DNA of 64,000 nucleotides from Spirochaetota bacterium (GCA_023401595.1 JAEXDQ010000049.1:17918-81917); one strand, 5' to 3'. Positions 1 through 8,404 are shown, counted from the stretch's first letter. Notes: generated by a model not told the origin, from the letters alone. Translations and numbers: made by a program.

Positions 1-202
1 CGGTATAGTTCCTGAAGCCGATGAAATCGAACTTGCTCATCGTGTAATTGAAGAAACTCGTCACAATCCCCATACCCATGGGAACGAGAACGAAGCCGAT
101 GAAGAAAACCATCATAGGCAGCAGGAACAAGTACGAGGCGATGTTCTGCTGCCGCTGTATCGCATGGCTGACACCTTGTTTGTTTGTTTTGTACAAGGCC
201 AT
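1..202 (-). CDS. Sugar ABC transporter permease, N-terminal part (cut by window edge)
   Basis: About 67 codons of the N-terminus are visible and the rest lies outside the window. The protein starts MALYKTNKQG, has a basic cytoplasmic head and then a first membrane segment (YLFLLPMMVFFIGFVLVP), followed by the typical region TSFFNYTMSKFDFIGFRNYT. This is the pattern of UgpA/MalF-type inner-membrane permeases of carbohydrate ABC importers. The start at 202 is preceded by a GGAGGGG ribosome site. It lies just downstream of the binding-protein gene on the same strand, so the two probably form one transport operon. The substrate is inferred from context to be sialic acid or a related amino sugar. 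Confidence 0.85.
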   Translation of the reverse strand, partial: MALYKTNKQGVSHAIQRQQNIASYLFLLPMMVFFIGFVLVPMGMGIVTSFFNYTMSKFDFIGFRNYT

Positions 203-269
203 GATTCCCCTCCAGTTCAAAAGGGACCGCCACGTCAGCGGCAGTCCCCTTGAACAACCTTTCGAGCGA

Positions 270-1559
270 TTACATTCCCGCGTTGGCGGCGGCGACGAAA
301 TCGGCCGTGGCCTTCTCTACCGACTTTTCACCGGAGAAGATGTACTGAAGCATGTTCCACCACTCGGTCCGCATATTGGCGAAGCCGTCCATGGTGTTGT
401 AATAGCCGCCGTAGTACTTGGTCCAGGAGTTCAGCAAAGCCATCTCGGCGTTGCCGGGATAGAGATTGCCGTAGGAGGTGCGCACAGGGAAGGCGCCGGT
501 CTGGACCACGTTCTTCGGACCGTACATGGAATCATCGCAGAGGAAACGGACGAACTTCTTCGCCGCGTCGGCCTTGGCCGCGTTGCCGTTGTTGAACACG
601 CAGAATCCGTTGACCAGGTATTCCAGAGCCGGAACGCCGTCGTCCGACGGGAACGGCAGGGAAATCGGCGTGAAGTCCTTCGGTGCGTAGGTCTTGGCGT
701 TGCTGGTACCCCAGCAGATGGTGGAAGCGAGCTTTTGCTGGCTGAACAGCTGCAGCTCGCCGGAAGCCACGATATCGGCGCCGGCGTCGATCCATCCCTT
801 GTCAACCAGATCCTTCAACAGCTTGAGGCCCTTGACCGCTTCGGCGCTGTCCATGGTGTATCTGGTGAAATCGGAATTGGCCATCGTAGCCCCGTAGAGG
901 TTGGAAACCAACGCACGGGTGCCCTGGTCGCCGCCCTGTCCGCCACAGTAGACGGAAAGCCCGACATACCCGGCCTTGCCCAGAGCTTCCATGGCTTTGG
1001 CGAAATCATCGGTGGTCCAGGTACGGTCGCCTTCAAGGTTCACGTATTTCAACGCGCCGGCCTTCTCCCACATCTCCTTGTTGATGCCCATATAGAAGGG
1101 TGATGCGCTGATCGGATACATCCAATAGTTTGCGCCGTCGGAACAGGCCGCGATCAAGTCGGCGTTTCCGACATCCTTCTTGAAGGCGTCTGTGAATTCC
1201 GCGTTGAAATCGACCAGCTTGCCGTTCTTGCCGTATTCGATGATACGTCCCGGAGCGTCGAACAACACATCGGGAGCGGTTCCACCCTCGATGGAGGCGG
1301 TGATCTTGTCGGGGCCTGACGTGAAGTCGATGGTCTCAAGCTTTACCTTGATACCGGGGTTAGCGGCTTCAAACGCCTTGATCAGCCCTTGTTCATAGGT
1401 TCCGACCGGAGCGCCGTTGTCCTGCCCGAAAGTCGGGAACGCCCACCAGGTGATCGTCACGGTCCCATCGGATGCGGCGGGGGATTCCTTTGCACCTTGT
1501 GCGAACGCACCGGCGACTACTAGAAGTAAAACAAGAAGCAGTGTCAGGGTCTTTTTCAT
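270..1559 (-). CDS. ABC transporter extracellular solute-binding lipoprotein (carbohydrate, family 1)
   Basis: This 429-residue protein starts at MKKTLTLLLVLLLVVAGAFA, behind a GGAGAG site. An in-frame start 29 codons upstream is rejected because it would bury the signal sequence. The signal peptide ends in the spirochaete-style FAQGAKES. The mature part has the features of family 1 binding proteins: ITWWAFPTFG near the N-terminus, a region like FEAANPGIKVKLETIDF, and TAPDVLFDAPGRI. It would capture a sugar outside the membrane for the permease encoded just downstream. Its promoter carries the same operator as nanA, so uptake is probably co-regulated with sialic-acid breakdown. The ligand itself cannot be read from the sequence. 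Confidence 0.9.
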   Translation of the reverse strand: MKKTLTLLLVLLLVVAGAFAQGAKESPAASDGTVTITWWAFPTFGQDNGAPVGTYEQGLIKAFEAANPGIKVKLETIDFTSGPDKITASIEGGTAPDVLFDAPGRIIEYGKNGKLVDFNAEFTDAFKKDVGNADLIAACSDGANYWMYPISASPFYMGINKEMWEKAGALKYVNLEGDRTWTTDDFAKAMEALGKAGYVGLSVYCGGQGGDQGTRALVSNLYGATMANSDFTRYTMDSAEAVKGLKLLKDLVDKGWIDAGADIVASGELQLFSQQKLASTICWGTSNAKTYAPKDFTPISLPFPSDDGVPALEYLVNGFCVFNNGNAAKADAAKKFVRFLCDDSMYGPKNVVQTGAFPVRTSYGNLYPGNAEMALLNSWTKYYGGYYNTMDGFANMRTEWWNMLQYIFSGEKSVEKATADFVAAANAGM

Positions 1560-1622
1560 TTTGTCTCTCCTTTTTACTGGCTTTCCTTTCATGTGATGAT
1601 ACATGAGCCTCACGGCCCATAC

Positions 1623-1656
1623 TTGTATACTAGTTTGAGGTTTCAATATCTGTCAA
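1623..1656 (-). promoter_or_regulatory. Promoter and probable GntR operator of the binding-protein operon
   Basis: On the minus strand there is a -35 TTGACA (1651-1656), an 18-bp spacer and a -10 TAGTAT (1627-1632). The -10 lies inside the near-palindrome TTGTATACTA (1623-1632). The same arrangement occurs upstream of nanA (5265-5297). The half-site style (GTATAC core) resembles operators of FCD-type GntR repressors such as UxuR and NanR. Binding there would block the -10 box. The transcription start would be near 1620, giving a leader of about 60 nt. Confidence 0.65.
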
Positions 1657-1765
1657 ACATTATTTTCACTTTTTTGCATAAATATGGAGAACCTTGACCA
1701 AACAGTAAAAAAAACCGTCCGAATCAGGGTCGGACGGACATGTAGGAACGAAAAGGAGGAGACGG

Positions 1766-2428
1766 TCACTCGTCGCCGGCAGTCTTCTCAAGCTGATGCA
1801 GCAGACGCTCCCGTTTCTTCCACAGGTGGTTGAACATGAACTGCTGCCCCGCTTCGGTATCGCCGAGAGCCAACGCGGTGACGATCGCCTCGTGTTCATG
1901 CTGGGTGACCACGGCCTCGGGACGACTCATCCTGTGGTAGAAGAGCTTGGATGCGGTATTGAGATTCATGCGCTTGTACATGTCGATCAGCATTTCACTG
2001 CCCGACATCTCGATCAACGTCATATGGAAACGGTAGTGGGTCTGGCCGTACAGGACGAAATCCGGAGTATCAGACTCCAGTATATCACCCATCTGTATAA
2101 GCAATTGCTTCAATGGCTCCGCATCCGCCCTGCGGTCGCAGGCCAACCGAAACGCAAGCGATTCAAGCGAGGCGCGGATCTCGGTCAGCTCAAGGTTCTC
2201 CTCATCCGTCAGTTGCTTCACGTATGAACCGGAAAACGGCTGGACCACCACCAGGTTGTCCTGTTCCAGGCGCTTTATCGCTTCCCTGACGGGAGTCCGC
2301 GAACAACTGAATTCCTTGGCGAGCGTATTCTCGGAAAGCTTCACCCCAGGGCTGTATTCGCCGTTGAGTATCCGTTTCCGTATGGTCTCCACAATGTCTT
2401 CAATAGCAATGGCTGCACTTTGACTCAT
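1766..2428 (-). CDS. GntR-family transcriptional regulator (FCD type)
   Basis: This 220-residue protein starts at MSQSAAIAIEDIVETIRKRI. The winged-helix domain occupies about residues 1-75 and shows the signature PGVKLSENTLAKEFSCSRTPVREAIKRLEQDNLV. An all-helical FCD ligand-binding domain follows, with LTEIRASLESLAFRLACDR and HYRFHMTLIEMSGSEML, which carries the metal/ligand-binding His residues expected in this family. It sits between the binding-protein gene and the epimerase gene and is the obvious candidate for the operator shared by the binding protein and nanA. The longer in-frame extension upstream has no family similarity. The start codon lies only 7 nt after a good -10 box, so the mRNA may be leaderless. 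Confidence 0.85.
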   Translation of the reverse strand: MSQSAAIAIEDIVETIRKRILNGEYSPGVKLSENTLAKEFSCSRTPVREAIKRLEQDNLVVVQPFSGSYVKQLTDEENLELTEIRASLESLAFRLACDRRADAEPLKQLLIQMGDILESDTPDFVLYGQTHYRFHMTLIEMSGSEMLIDMYKRMNLNTASKLFYHRMSRPEAVVTQHEHEAIVTALALGDTEAGQQFMFNHLWKKRERLLHQLEKTAGDE

Positions 2429-2435
2429 GGCAACG

Positions 2436-2463
2436 AGTATATCATAAAACCCATGGACGACAA
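2436..2463 (-). promoter_or_regulatory. Promoter of the GntR gene (likely leaderless)
   Basis: On the minus strand, TTGTCG (2458-2463), a 16-bp spacer and TATACT (2436-2441) are followed after 7 nt by the ATG at 2428. No ribosome site is present in between. The -10 region (GATATACTC) partly resembles the shared operator, so autoregulation is possible. Confidence 0.5.
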
Positions 2464-2628
2464 CAGGAATTTCTTGACGGCCGATGAAACCGACCTTCGT
2501 CCGGCGAGCCCCGAAACAGCCGGAACAATAGGAATTCGGATTGACAGATGGGGAAAATGGCAATAGCATGCCAATTAACTTGAATACAAGTTTTACGCCA
2601 AAACACCTGTGATACAGCGGCAAAAGTT

Positions 2629-2657
2629 TTTCCACCATCATCAGGATGCGTTATACT
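2629..2657 (+). promoter_or_regulatory. Promoter of the epimerase gene
   Basis: TTTCCA (2629-2634), a 17-bp spacer and TATACT (2652-2657) lie 27 nt ahead of the start codon, which has a GAGGAG ribosome site at 2671-2676. It is divergent from the GntR gene. No copy of the TTGTATACTA operator is seen here. Confidence 0.5.
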
Positions 2658-2683
2658 ATGGAAAGCAGACGAGGAGATACCAA

Positions 2684-3880
2684 ATGGCACGGACGCTCGG
2701 ACAAATCAGGGCTCTCTATGACACGCAGCTGAAGGATTCGATCCTTCCTTTCTGGCTGGAACACGGCATGGACCGGGAATACGGCGGCATATCGACCGGA
2801 TTGGACAGGGACGGCTCCATGATAGAGACGGACAAGTCAGTCTGGTTCCAAGGCCGGGCTTTGTGGACTTTCGCGACCGCCTACAGGACGGTCGAACCGA
2901 AAGCGGAGTATCTGGAGGCCGCGACAAGTCTGGTACATTTTCTTGAAGACCACTGTTTCGATACGGACGGAAGGATGTTCTTCCGTGTCACAAGGGACGG
3001 CAGACCGGTCATCAAACGCCTGCGGTATTTCTTCAGCGAGACTTTCGCCATCATCGGCTTCGCCGCCTATGCGGAGGCGACGGGCGACAGGAGCTATGCG
3101 GAGAAGGCGTTTGCGCTGCTACGGAAGGTCGAAGAAATACGCTCCACCCCTGGCATCCTCACCCCGAAGTTCAATCAAGAGACGGAGCCCTCAATCGGTT
3201 TCGGCGGACCGATGATCCTGCTCAACGTATTGAGCGAACTGCGCCGGGTACTGCCGGAAAAGGAGGACTGGATCAACGCCTACATGGACCGGTTGCTACG
3301 GGAGGTCGAGACATACTTCGTGCGGGACGACATGCAGCTCGTTCTGGAGCAATGCGCCCCGGACGGTACGTTCATGGCGGAACATTTCGAAGGACGCCTG
3401 CTCAATCCAGGACATGCTATCGAAGGCTCCTGGTTCATCATGAACGAGGGGCTTGCCCGCAATGACCGTCACCTGATCGACCTTGGGCTGAAAATGCTCG
3501 ACTGGATGTGGGCTTGCGGCTGGGACGCCGAATTTGGCGGCATCATCCAATACCGCGACGCCTTGGGGAAAAGCCTGTCGGAATACCATCAGGATATGAA
3601 GTTCTGGTGGCCGCAATGCGAGGCGGCGATAGCGACGCTCCTCGCCTACAGCATTACCGGCAAAGACGGCTACCTCGAAAAGTTCCATCAGGTCAACGAC
3701 TACATGCAGTCCCGTTTTCCCGACCCTGAATACGGGGAATGGTATGGCTATTTCCATAGGGACGGTACGCTGGCGACGCCGATCAAGGGGAACCTGTACA
3801 AAGGTCCGTTCCATATCCCCCGCCTCTGCATGAAGGTCGTGGAGATTATCGATTCGATGGATGATGTAGTCAAGGACTGA
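2684..3880 (+). CDS. N-acylglucosamine 2-epimerase (AGE) family isomerase
   Basis: The 398-residue protein starts MARTLGQIRALYDTQLKD behind GAGGAG. It has the AGE alpha/alpha-barrel signatures: VWFQGRALWTFATAY near residue 45, LNPGHAIEGSW near 250 and KGPFHIPR near the C-terminus. The His in GHAIE and the His in FHIPR correspond to the two catalytic histidines known in this family. Family members interconvert N-acetylmannosamine and N-acetylglucosamine or related sugars. Beside NanA this suggests the second step of sialic-acid catabolism (ManNAc to GlcNAc). Cellobiose 2-epimerase-like activities cannot be excluded. Intracellular, no signal peptide. Confidence 0.85.
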   Translation: MARTLGQIRALYDTQLKDSILPFWLEHGMDREYGGISTGLDRDGSMIETDKSVWFQGRALWTFATAYRTVEPKAEYLEAATSLVHFLEDHCFDTDGRMFFRVTRDGRPVIKRLRYFFSETFAIIGFAAYAEATGDRSYAEKAFALLRKVEEIRSTPGILTPKFNQETEPSIGFGGPMILLNVLSELRRVLPEKEDWINAYMDRLLREVETYFVRDDMQLVLEQCAPDGTFMAEHFEGRLLNPGHAIEGSWFIMNEGLARNDRHLIDLGLKMLDWMWACGWDAEFGGIIQYRDALGKSLSEYHQDMKFWWPQCEAAIATLLAYSITGKDGYLEKFHQVNDYMQSRFPDPEYGEWYGYFHRDGTLATPIKGNLYKGPFHIPRLCMKVVEIIDSMDDVVKD

Positions 3881-4027
3881 GCAGTTCCAGGTACCAGAGG
3901 CTGAGTTAAAACGACGGGCAAAAACATGCTGTGACACGTAGGTATGATGGAGAAACCGGAACAGAACGGAAAAGGGGGGAATGAACGGAGACGCGCCGCC
4001 ATCCGGCTTCGTCTTGCTACGTTTTCC

Positions 4028-4122
4028 CCTTCCGTCCGTTTTTGACGGAAGGATATCATGCAGAACAGACGGTATGAAACAGACGGAAGGACCGCCATAT
4101 GACGGCATGCCGGTCTTCCGTC
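4028..4122. repeat. Four copies of an 8-bp word (GACGGAAG) as two inverted pairs
   Basis: CTTCCGTC/GACGGAAG occurs at 4029-4036, 4044-4051, 4082-4089 and 4115-4122. The first pair forms a perfect 9-bp hairpin with a 7-nt loop. The second pair makes a larger imperfect hairpin with arms extended by ACCG/CGGT. It lies between two convergent genes (epimerase and nanA). No T-run follows either hairpin, so this is not a textbook intrinsic terminator. Otherwise 3881-4222 holds nothing recognisable. Confidence 0.6.
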
Positions 4123-4222
4123 GCTTCCTGACGGTCAGCGTTTTATCGTATCATGTTGTCAGTGACATGACGCCACCCTCAGTCTTGCCGTTGGCGGCGT
4201 CAGCAGTCTTGGACAAAGGCGT

Positions 4223-5134
4223 TCAGCAATACTGGCTCACAGCCTCGTCAATCATCTTCCGGGCGGCCTCCACGACGGCTTCATCCTGCGGGAACAGGTT
4301 GGCCAAAGGCGCCCTGACCCCGCCAAGCTCCAGCCCCTCCCGTCGTTTGATGATCTCCTTCATGACGGCGTAAAGATTTCCCTTCGCTTCGCACATCCTG
4401 TAGATGATGGCGTCTACGGCGTTTTGAATATCCCTGGCTTCCACGAGATTCCCCCGCTCGATACAGGCGTCCATGGCGAGGAACAATTCCGGCATTACCG
4501 CATAGGTCCCGCCAATACCGCCATCCGCTCCGATGGCGCGACCGGCGACGAACTGCTCGTCAGGGCCGTTGAACACGGTGAACCCATCGCCGCCTTCCGC
4601 TTTGAACATCTGGATGTCCTGCGTCGGCATGGAGCTGTTCTTGACCGCCACGACCCGCGGATTGCCAAGCATCATCCTGAACAGGTTCATGGAAAGAGCC
4701 ACACCGGCGAGCTGCGGGATATTGTAGATGACAAAATCGGTATCGGGCGCCGCACTGGAAATATCGTTCCAATACTGCGCTATGGCAAAGTCGGGCAGAT
4801 GGAAATAGATGGGAGGGATCGACGCGATTGCGTCTACGCCGACCGACTGCGCGTGCCGGGCAAGCTCCATGCTGTCGGCGGTATTGTTGCAGGCGACATG
4901 GGCTATGACCACGATCCTCCCTTTCGCCTCAGCCATGACGTTCTCAAGCACGAGCTTCCGTTCCGCGACGCTCTGATAGATGCATTCACCGGAGGAACCG
5001 CACACGTACAGCCCCTGCACCCCTTTGTCGATCAGATGACGGGTCAGATTGCGCACCCCTTCCGGACTGATATCGCCTTTCGCATCATAACAGGCATAGA
5101 AAGCAGGGATCACACCATGATACTTCCCACTCAT
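4223..5134 (-). CDS. nanA: N-acetylneuraminate lyase (DapA/NanA superfamily)
   Basis: This 303-residue TIM-barrel aldolase would cleave N-acetylneuraminate to N-acetylmannosamine and pyruvate. Visible catalytic features are the carboxylate-binding motif GSSGE (residues 46-50), the catalytic Tyr137 in YNIP and the Schiff-base Lys165 in AVKNSS. These are the same positions as in E. coli NanA. A region reading NGPDEQFVAGRAIGADGGIGG resembles NanA more than dihydrodipicolinate synthase. The start at 5134 has an AGGAGG site. The neighbours (epimerase, GntR, sugar ABC transporter) and a shared operator support the sialic-acid role. Another 2-keto-acid aldolase of this superfamily remains possible. 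Confidence 0.85.
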   Translation of the reverse strand: MSGKYHGVIPAFYACYDAKGDISPEGVRNLTRHLIDKGVQGLYVCGSSGECIYQSVAERKLVLENVMAEAKGRIVVIAHVACNNTADSMELARHAQSVGVDAIASIPPIYFHLPDFAIAQYWNDISSAAPDTDFVIYNIPQLAGVALSMNLFRMMLGNPRVVAVKNSSMPTQDIQMFKAEGGDGFTVFNGPDEQFVAGRAIGADGGIGGTYAVMPELFLAMDACIERGNLVEARDIQNAVDAIIYRMCEAKGNLYAVMKEIIKRREGLELGGVRAPLANLFPQDEAVVEAARKMIDEAVSQYC

Positions 5135-5264
5135 ACAGGTCCTCCTTTCCGGACAAAAAAACCTTGGCTACGTTATCGTTCCAGGACAGTACCGGGATAC
5201 CGTCCCTATCGTTTTTCCTGCCATCGCTTTTTTTATCTTTCAAATATGTATCTTATTATCTTAC

Positions 5265-5297
5265 TTGTATACTAGTTTAGGTTTTTTTGTTTGTCAA
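5265..5297 (-). promoter_or_regulatory. Promoter and operator of nanA
   Basis: On the minus strand there is TTGACA (5292-5297), a 17-bp spacer and TAGTAT (5269-5274), overlapping TTGTATACTA (5265-5274). It is nearly the same as the binding-protein promoter, including flanking bases (ACTTGTATACTAGTTT). The predicted leader to the nanA start is about 125 nt. Confidence 0.65.
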
Positions 5298-5336
5298 ATA
5301 AATTGAAATATTTTTTTATCAATGATGAAATTTATC

Positions 5337-5623
5337 TATAATTATCTATATCATATAAAGAAAACTACAAAATTCGTTGACGAGACTCCCAGTGAATGTC
5401 GGAAACAATCCTGTATACCGCTTCTGTCTTATATTCCATACACCAAGAAATATAGAACAAAACGCAATGTCACGGCTTGACAGGGACGGTTCAATCATGT
5501 ACACCATCAACCGTTCACTCGGAGGGTGGGCCATTCTTCAAGAAATGGCGAGCTGGATAAGGTGACAGGCTGAGACGCCTGTAGTCTTGTCCAGCTTTTT
5601 TTTATATTCAGGAGGTCCGCACG
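5337..5623 (+). promoter_or_regulatory. Long structured 5' leader of the MATE gene (candidate attenuator or riboswitch)
   Basis: A TATAAT at 5337-5342 lies in an AT-rich stretch, and about 270 nt separate it from the MATE start codon. The leader contains an ACGGTT/AACCGT pairing (around 5483-5517), a GCCATT/AATGGC hairpin at 5530-5549, and then a strong intrinsic terminator that ends about 20 nt before the start codon. I could not match it to a known riboswitch consensus. No convincing protein-coding frame is present. Confidence 0.45.
5551..5603 (+). terminator. Intrinsic terminator inside the MATE leader
   Basis: AGCTGGATAAG (5551-5561) pairs with CTTGTCCAGCT (5586-5596), with one G-T pair. 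A second stem ACAGGC/GCCTGT (5565-5570 and 5577-5582) sits inside, and a run of eight T follows (5596-5603). It precedes the MATE ribosome site, so it can only act on a transcript starting in the preceding ~250 bp. Confidence 0.75.
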
Positions 5624-7018
5624 ATGGCTCTGTCGCGGGAAAACATCAAGACTACGTATTTCAGATACTTAGGCGCGGCGTTCGGAAGCGCCCTGATCAG
5701 TTCCATCTACGGCATCGTGGATATGGCCATGGTCGGCCAGTACCAAGGCCCCAATGGAACTGCGGCTTTGGCGGTCGTGGCTCCGGTATGGAATATCATC
5801 TACAGTCTGGGGCTATTGACCGGCATAGGGGGTTCAGTATTGTTCAGCACGGCAAAAGGCCGGGGAGACATACGCAAGAAAAACGAATATTTTACGGTTG
5901 CGTTGTCAGGAACCCTGCTTTTTGCCCTGGCAAGCTGGTTCGCAGTCATTTTTCTGGACACCCAGATGCTACGCCTTTTCGGTGCGGAGGAGACATTGCT
6001 CCCCTATGCCAAGTGCTATCTCCTGCCTATCAAATTCGTAGTGCCGCTGTTCCTGTTCAACCAGATGCTGGCGGCGTTCCTGCGCAACGACGGCAACCCT
6101 ACCCTGGCGACAACCGCGGTATTGGCGGGAGGAGTCTTCAACGTCTTCGGGGATTATGCGTTCATCTTCATCCTTGACCTGGGGATATTGGGGGCGGGCC
6201 TTGCGACGGCGATCGGGGCGGCCATAACGTTTCTCGTCATGCTGACACATTTTGTTTCACAGAAAAACACTCTGCGAATCGTCAGACCGGCCGGCTTCAT
6301 GTACAAGCTGAAACAAATCCTTGTGACGGGTTTTTCCGCGTTCTTCATAGATGTGGCGATGGGCATACTGACGATGTTGTTCAATCGGCAGATCATCAGA
6401 TATCTGGGAATCGACGCATTGGCCGTCTATGGCGTGATCGTCAACATCAGTACAATCGTCCAATGCTGCGCCTACAGCGTAGGACAGGCGGCGCAACCGC
6501 TTCTCTCCGTAAATTTCGGCGCGAACCAATGGGGCAAGATCAAGGAGACGTTGAAATACTCGTTGTATTCCGCCTTTTTCTTCGGTATCGTGTGGCTGTT
6601 CCTGATCAGCTTCTTTCCCGATGAGTTCATCAACGTCTTCATGACTCCCACCGATGGCATCCGCCGGATCGCACCGTTCATTATGCGTAGCTACGGGCTT
6701 TCGTTCCTGCTCCTGCCGTTCAATATATTCTCAACGTACTATTTCCAGTCGATCATGAAACCCGGCGCGGCGTTCTTCGTCTCCATTTCCAGAGGACTGG
6801 TTTTCAGCGGTTCGCTGATCTATACCCTGCCGGTCTTCCTTGGACCGGACGCCCTCTGGTTCGCCATGCCGGTCACCGAAGCGGTAGTGGCGGCGACGGT
6901 GGCAGGGCTTATAAGAAAATCAATACGCGGTTTTTCAGACAAGCATATGCCGGAAACGGCATATGAGAATCAGAAGAGACAAGTCGAACAGGACAGGACG
7001 CCGATTGTGCCAAGGTGA
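5624..7018 (+). CDS. MATE family multidrug/metabolite exporter
   Basis: The 464-residue integral membrane protein has about 12 hydrophobic segments in two homologous halves. Typical MatE features are the N-terminal region SALISSIYGIVDMAMVGQY, the GTAALAVVAPVWNII segment and the second-half start VTGFSAFFIDVAMGILTMLFN. Length is normal for MepA/NorM-like cation-coupled exporters of the inner membrane. The start has a clear AGGAGG site. Expression may be controlled by the long leader with a terminator just upstream. Substrate unknown. A perfect hairpin (GCCTCCG/CGGAGGC, 7019-7041) without a T-run begins directly after the stop codon. Confidence 0.9.
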   Translation: MALSRENIKTTYFRYLGAAFGSALISSIYGIVDMAMVGQYQGPNGTAALAVVAPVWNIIYSLGLLTGIGGSVLFSTAKGRGDIRKKNEYFTVALSGTLLFALASWFAVIFLDTQMLRLFGAEETLLPYAKCYLLPIKFVVPLFLFNQMLAAFLRNDGNPTLATTAVLAGGVFNVFGDYAFIFILDLGILGAGLATAIGAAITFLVMLTHFVSQKNTLRIVRPAGFMYKLKQILVTGFSAFFIDVAMGILTMLFNRQIIRYLGIDALAVYGVIVNISTIVQCCAYSVGQAAQPLLSVNFGANQWGKIKETLKYSLYSAFFFGIVWLFLISFFPDEFINVFMTPTDGIRRIAPFIMRSYGLSFLLLPFNIFSTYYFQSIMKPGAAFFVSISRGLVFSGSLIYTLPVFLGPDALWFAMPVTEAVVAATVAGLIRKSIRGFSDKHMPETAYENQKRQVEQDRTPIVPR

Positions 7019-7050
7019 GCCTCCGCCTGGCAGACGGAGGCCCGCTTACG

Positions 7051-7100
7051 ACCATCACTGACCATCACTGACTATCACCGGCCATCGTCACCCATCGCCG
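7051..7100. repeat. Five tandem 10-bp units
   Basis: ACCATCACTG occurs twice exactly (7051-7070). Three degenerate units of the same length follow (ACTATCACCG, GCCATCGTCA, CCCATCGCCG). It lies between convergent genes. No function is evident. Confidence 0.7.
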
Positions 7101-7142
7101 GCTACGCCAGAGAACGAGGCAAGCCGTCGGAAAAGCGTCGGA

Positions 7143-8063
7143 CTACAACGTGTACAGGAACCATTGGATCGTAGTACCTACGACCTGGGACAGGGCTTTC
7201 AGTCCGGGATCGGAGAATACGTTGAAGGTATGGTCGGCATCGGGAATCATGATCTGACGAGACGCGGGATTGACGCATATCTCAGCGATACGTGCGCCGC
7301 TCGCAGGATCAACAACGTCGTCGTTCGTACCGTTGAGCGCCAGGACGGGAGCCTTGATCCGTCTGACATATTCCTCCATGTCCTTGGTGAACACATCGTC
7401 GAACCATTGCAAACCGAGTTTCAGTGGCTCCCGCCATCCAAGCTCCAGCATCGAGAAGCCATTGGCCTTTGCCTCTCCGTACTGCTGAGGAGTGACCAAT
7501 ATGGTCAGATCCAGAGCGCCGGCCCAAAGAACCACACTCTTGAACCCAGGATCAGCGGCGGCGGCAGAAATAGCGTTCGTACCACCCTGGCTCCACCCCA
7601 TGATGCCGATACGGTCGCCATCGACGGAAGAAAGCCCCCGCAGGAATTCTTTGGCGGCGACAGCGTCTTCGACGGCGGTCTCGTAATTATAGAATTCATA
7701 CCCGACTTCACTATCCCCGGCGCCGACCATATCGATACGCAATGTAGCGATTCCGTTCGCCGCCATGGCGGGGGCGGCATAGGCGTAACCGTTACCCGCT
7801 TCGTCGCGGGAGCTGCCGGTACCGTGCAACATCACGACGGCAGGTACAGGTATGGCCGTATCGGCCGGAAGGCACAAGGTTCCCACCGTAGTACGCCCGT
7901 TCGCCATGAACCTGACCACTGTCTCAGAATAGACATCCTGACGCACGGAAAGATCAGCGGACGCGACGGACATGTCGGGCACCACGTCGACCACCTTGGG
8001 AGAAACGCAGCCTGCAAGCAGGACCGCGGCGGCGACGGCGAAACCAATTCCAAGTCTCTTCAT
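7143..8063 (-). CDS. Alpha/beta-hydrolase lipoprotein
   Basis: The 306-residue protein starts MKRLGIGFAVAAAVLLAGC behind GGAAGG. LLAGC is a lipobox, so it is probably anchored to a membrane after export. The hydrolase core shows VVMLHGTGSSRDE (oxyanion region), the nucleophile elbow GWSQGG (about residue 160), an acidic residue in LNGTNDDVV and a catalytic His in DADHTF. This matches the serine-hydrolase/dienelactone-hydrolase-like group acting on esters or peptides. The substrate is not predictable. A longer in-frame start 11 codons upstream is less likely because it disturbs the signal sequence. Confidence 0.85.
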   Translation of the reverse strand: MKRLGIGFAVAAAVLLAGCVSPKVVDVVPDMSVASADLSVRQDVYSETVVRFMANGRTTVGTLCLPADTAIPVPAVVMLHGTGSSRDEAGNGYAYAAPAMAANGIATLRIDMVGAGDSEVGYEFYNYETAVEDAVAAKEFLRGLSSVDGDRIGIMGWSQGGTNAISAAAADPGFKSVVLWAGALDLTILVTPQQYGEAKANGFSMLELGWREPLKLGLQWFDDVFTKDMEEYVRRIKAPVLALNGTNDDVVDPASGARIAEICVNPASRQIMIPDADHTFNVFSDPGLKALSQVVGTTIQWFLYTL

Positions 8064-8375
8064 AATCACCTTCCTTTGCACATAGGATGATTTCATTATA
8101 GGTACACGATCTTCCCGCCGTCAATCGCGACCTTGTTCCGGTCTTTCGACGCTGCCGTACCATCCCGCCGTCCCATCATCTCCGGAAGGAAGCCTCAACA
8201 CCGGCAACCGGCCGACGCCATGTCTATGAACACCCGTTTCCGGGACCTTGCAGACCGACGTCCCCTATAGTCCTGACGACGCAAACGGACGAAAGCCCGA
8301 CCGGCGACGGAGCCATTGAGAAAAGACGGGACGACAGCCACCGTTCAGGCTCCTTAAAAAAGTATAAAATATTCG
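8064..8375. other. Divergent spacer with no gene seen
   Basis: This spacer lies between the hydrolase (minus) and the beta-lactamase-fold gene (plus). It contains no credible coding frame, RNA gene or repeat that I could recognise. Only the promoter at its right end is convincing. Confidence 0.6.
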
Positions 8376-8404
8376 TTGAAAACCATTTTTAATCAACTTA
8401 TGCT
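8376..8404 (+). promoter_or_regulatory. Promoter of the serine-hydrolase gene
   Basis: TTGAAA (8376-8381), a 17-bp spacer and TATGCT (8399-8404) lie 44 bp ahead of the start codon at 8449, which has an AAGGAG ribosome site. Confidence 0.65.

Noticed and set aside
5377..5565. Coding frames inside the MATE leader
   Set aside because: They run through the terminator region and hairpins, lack ribosome sites and show no family features.
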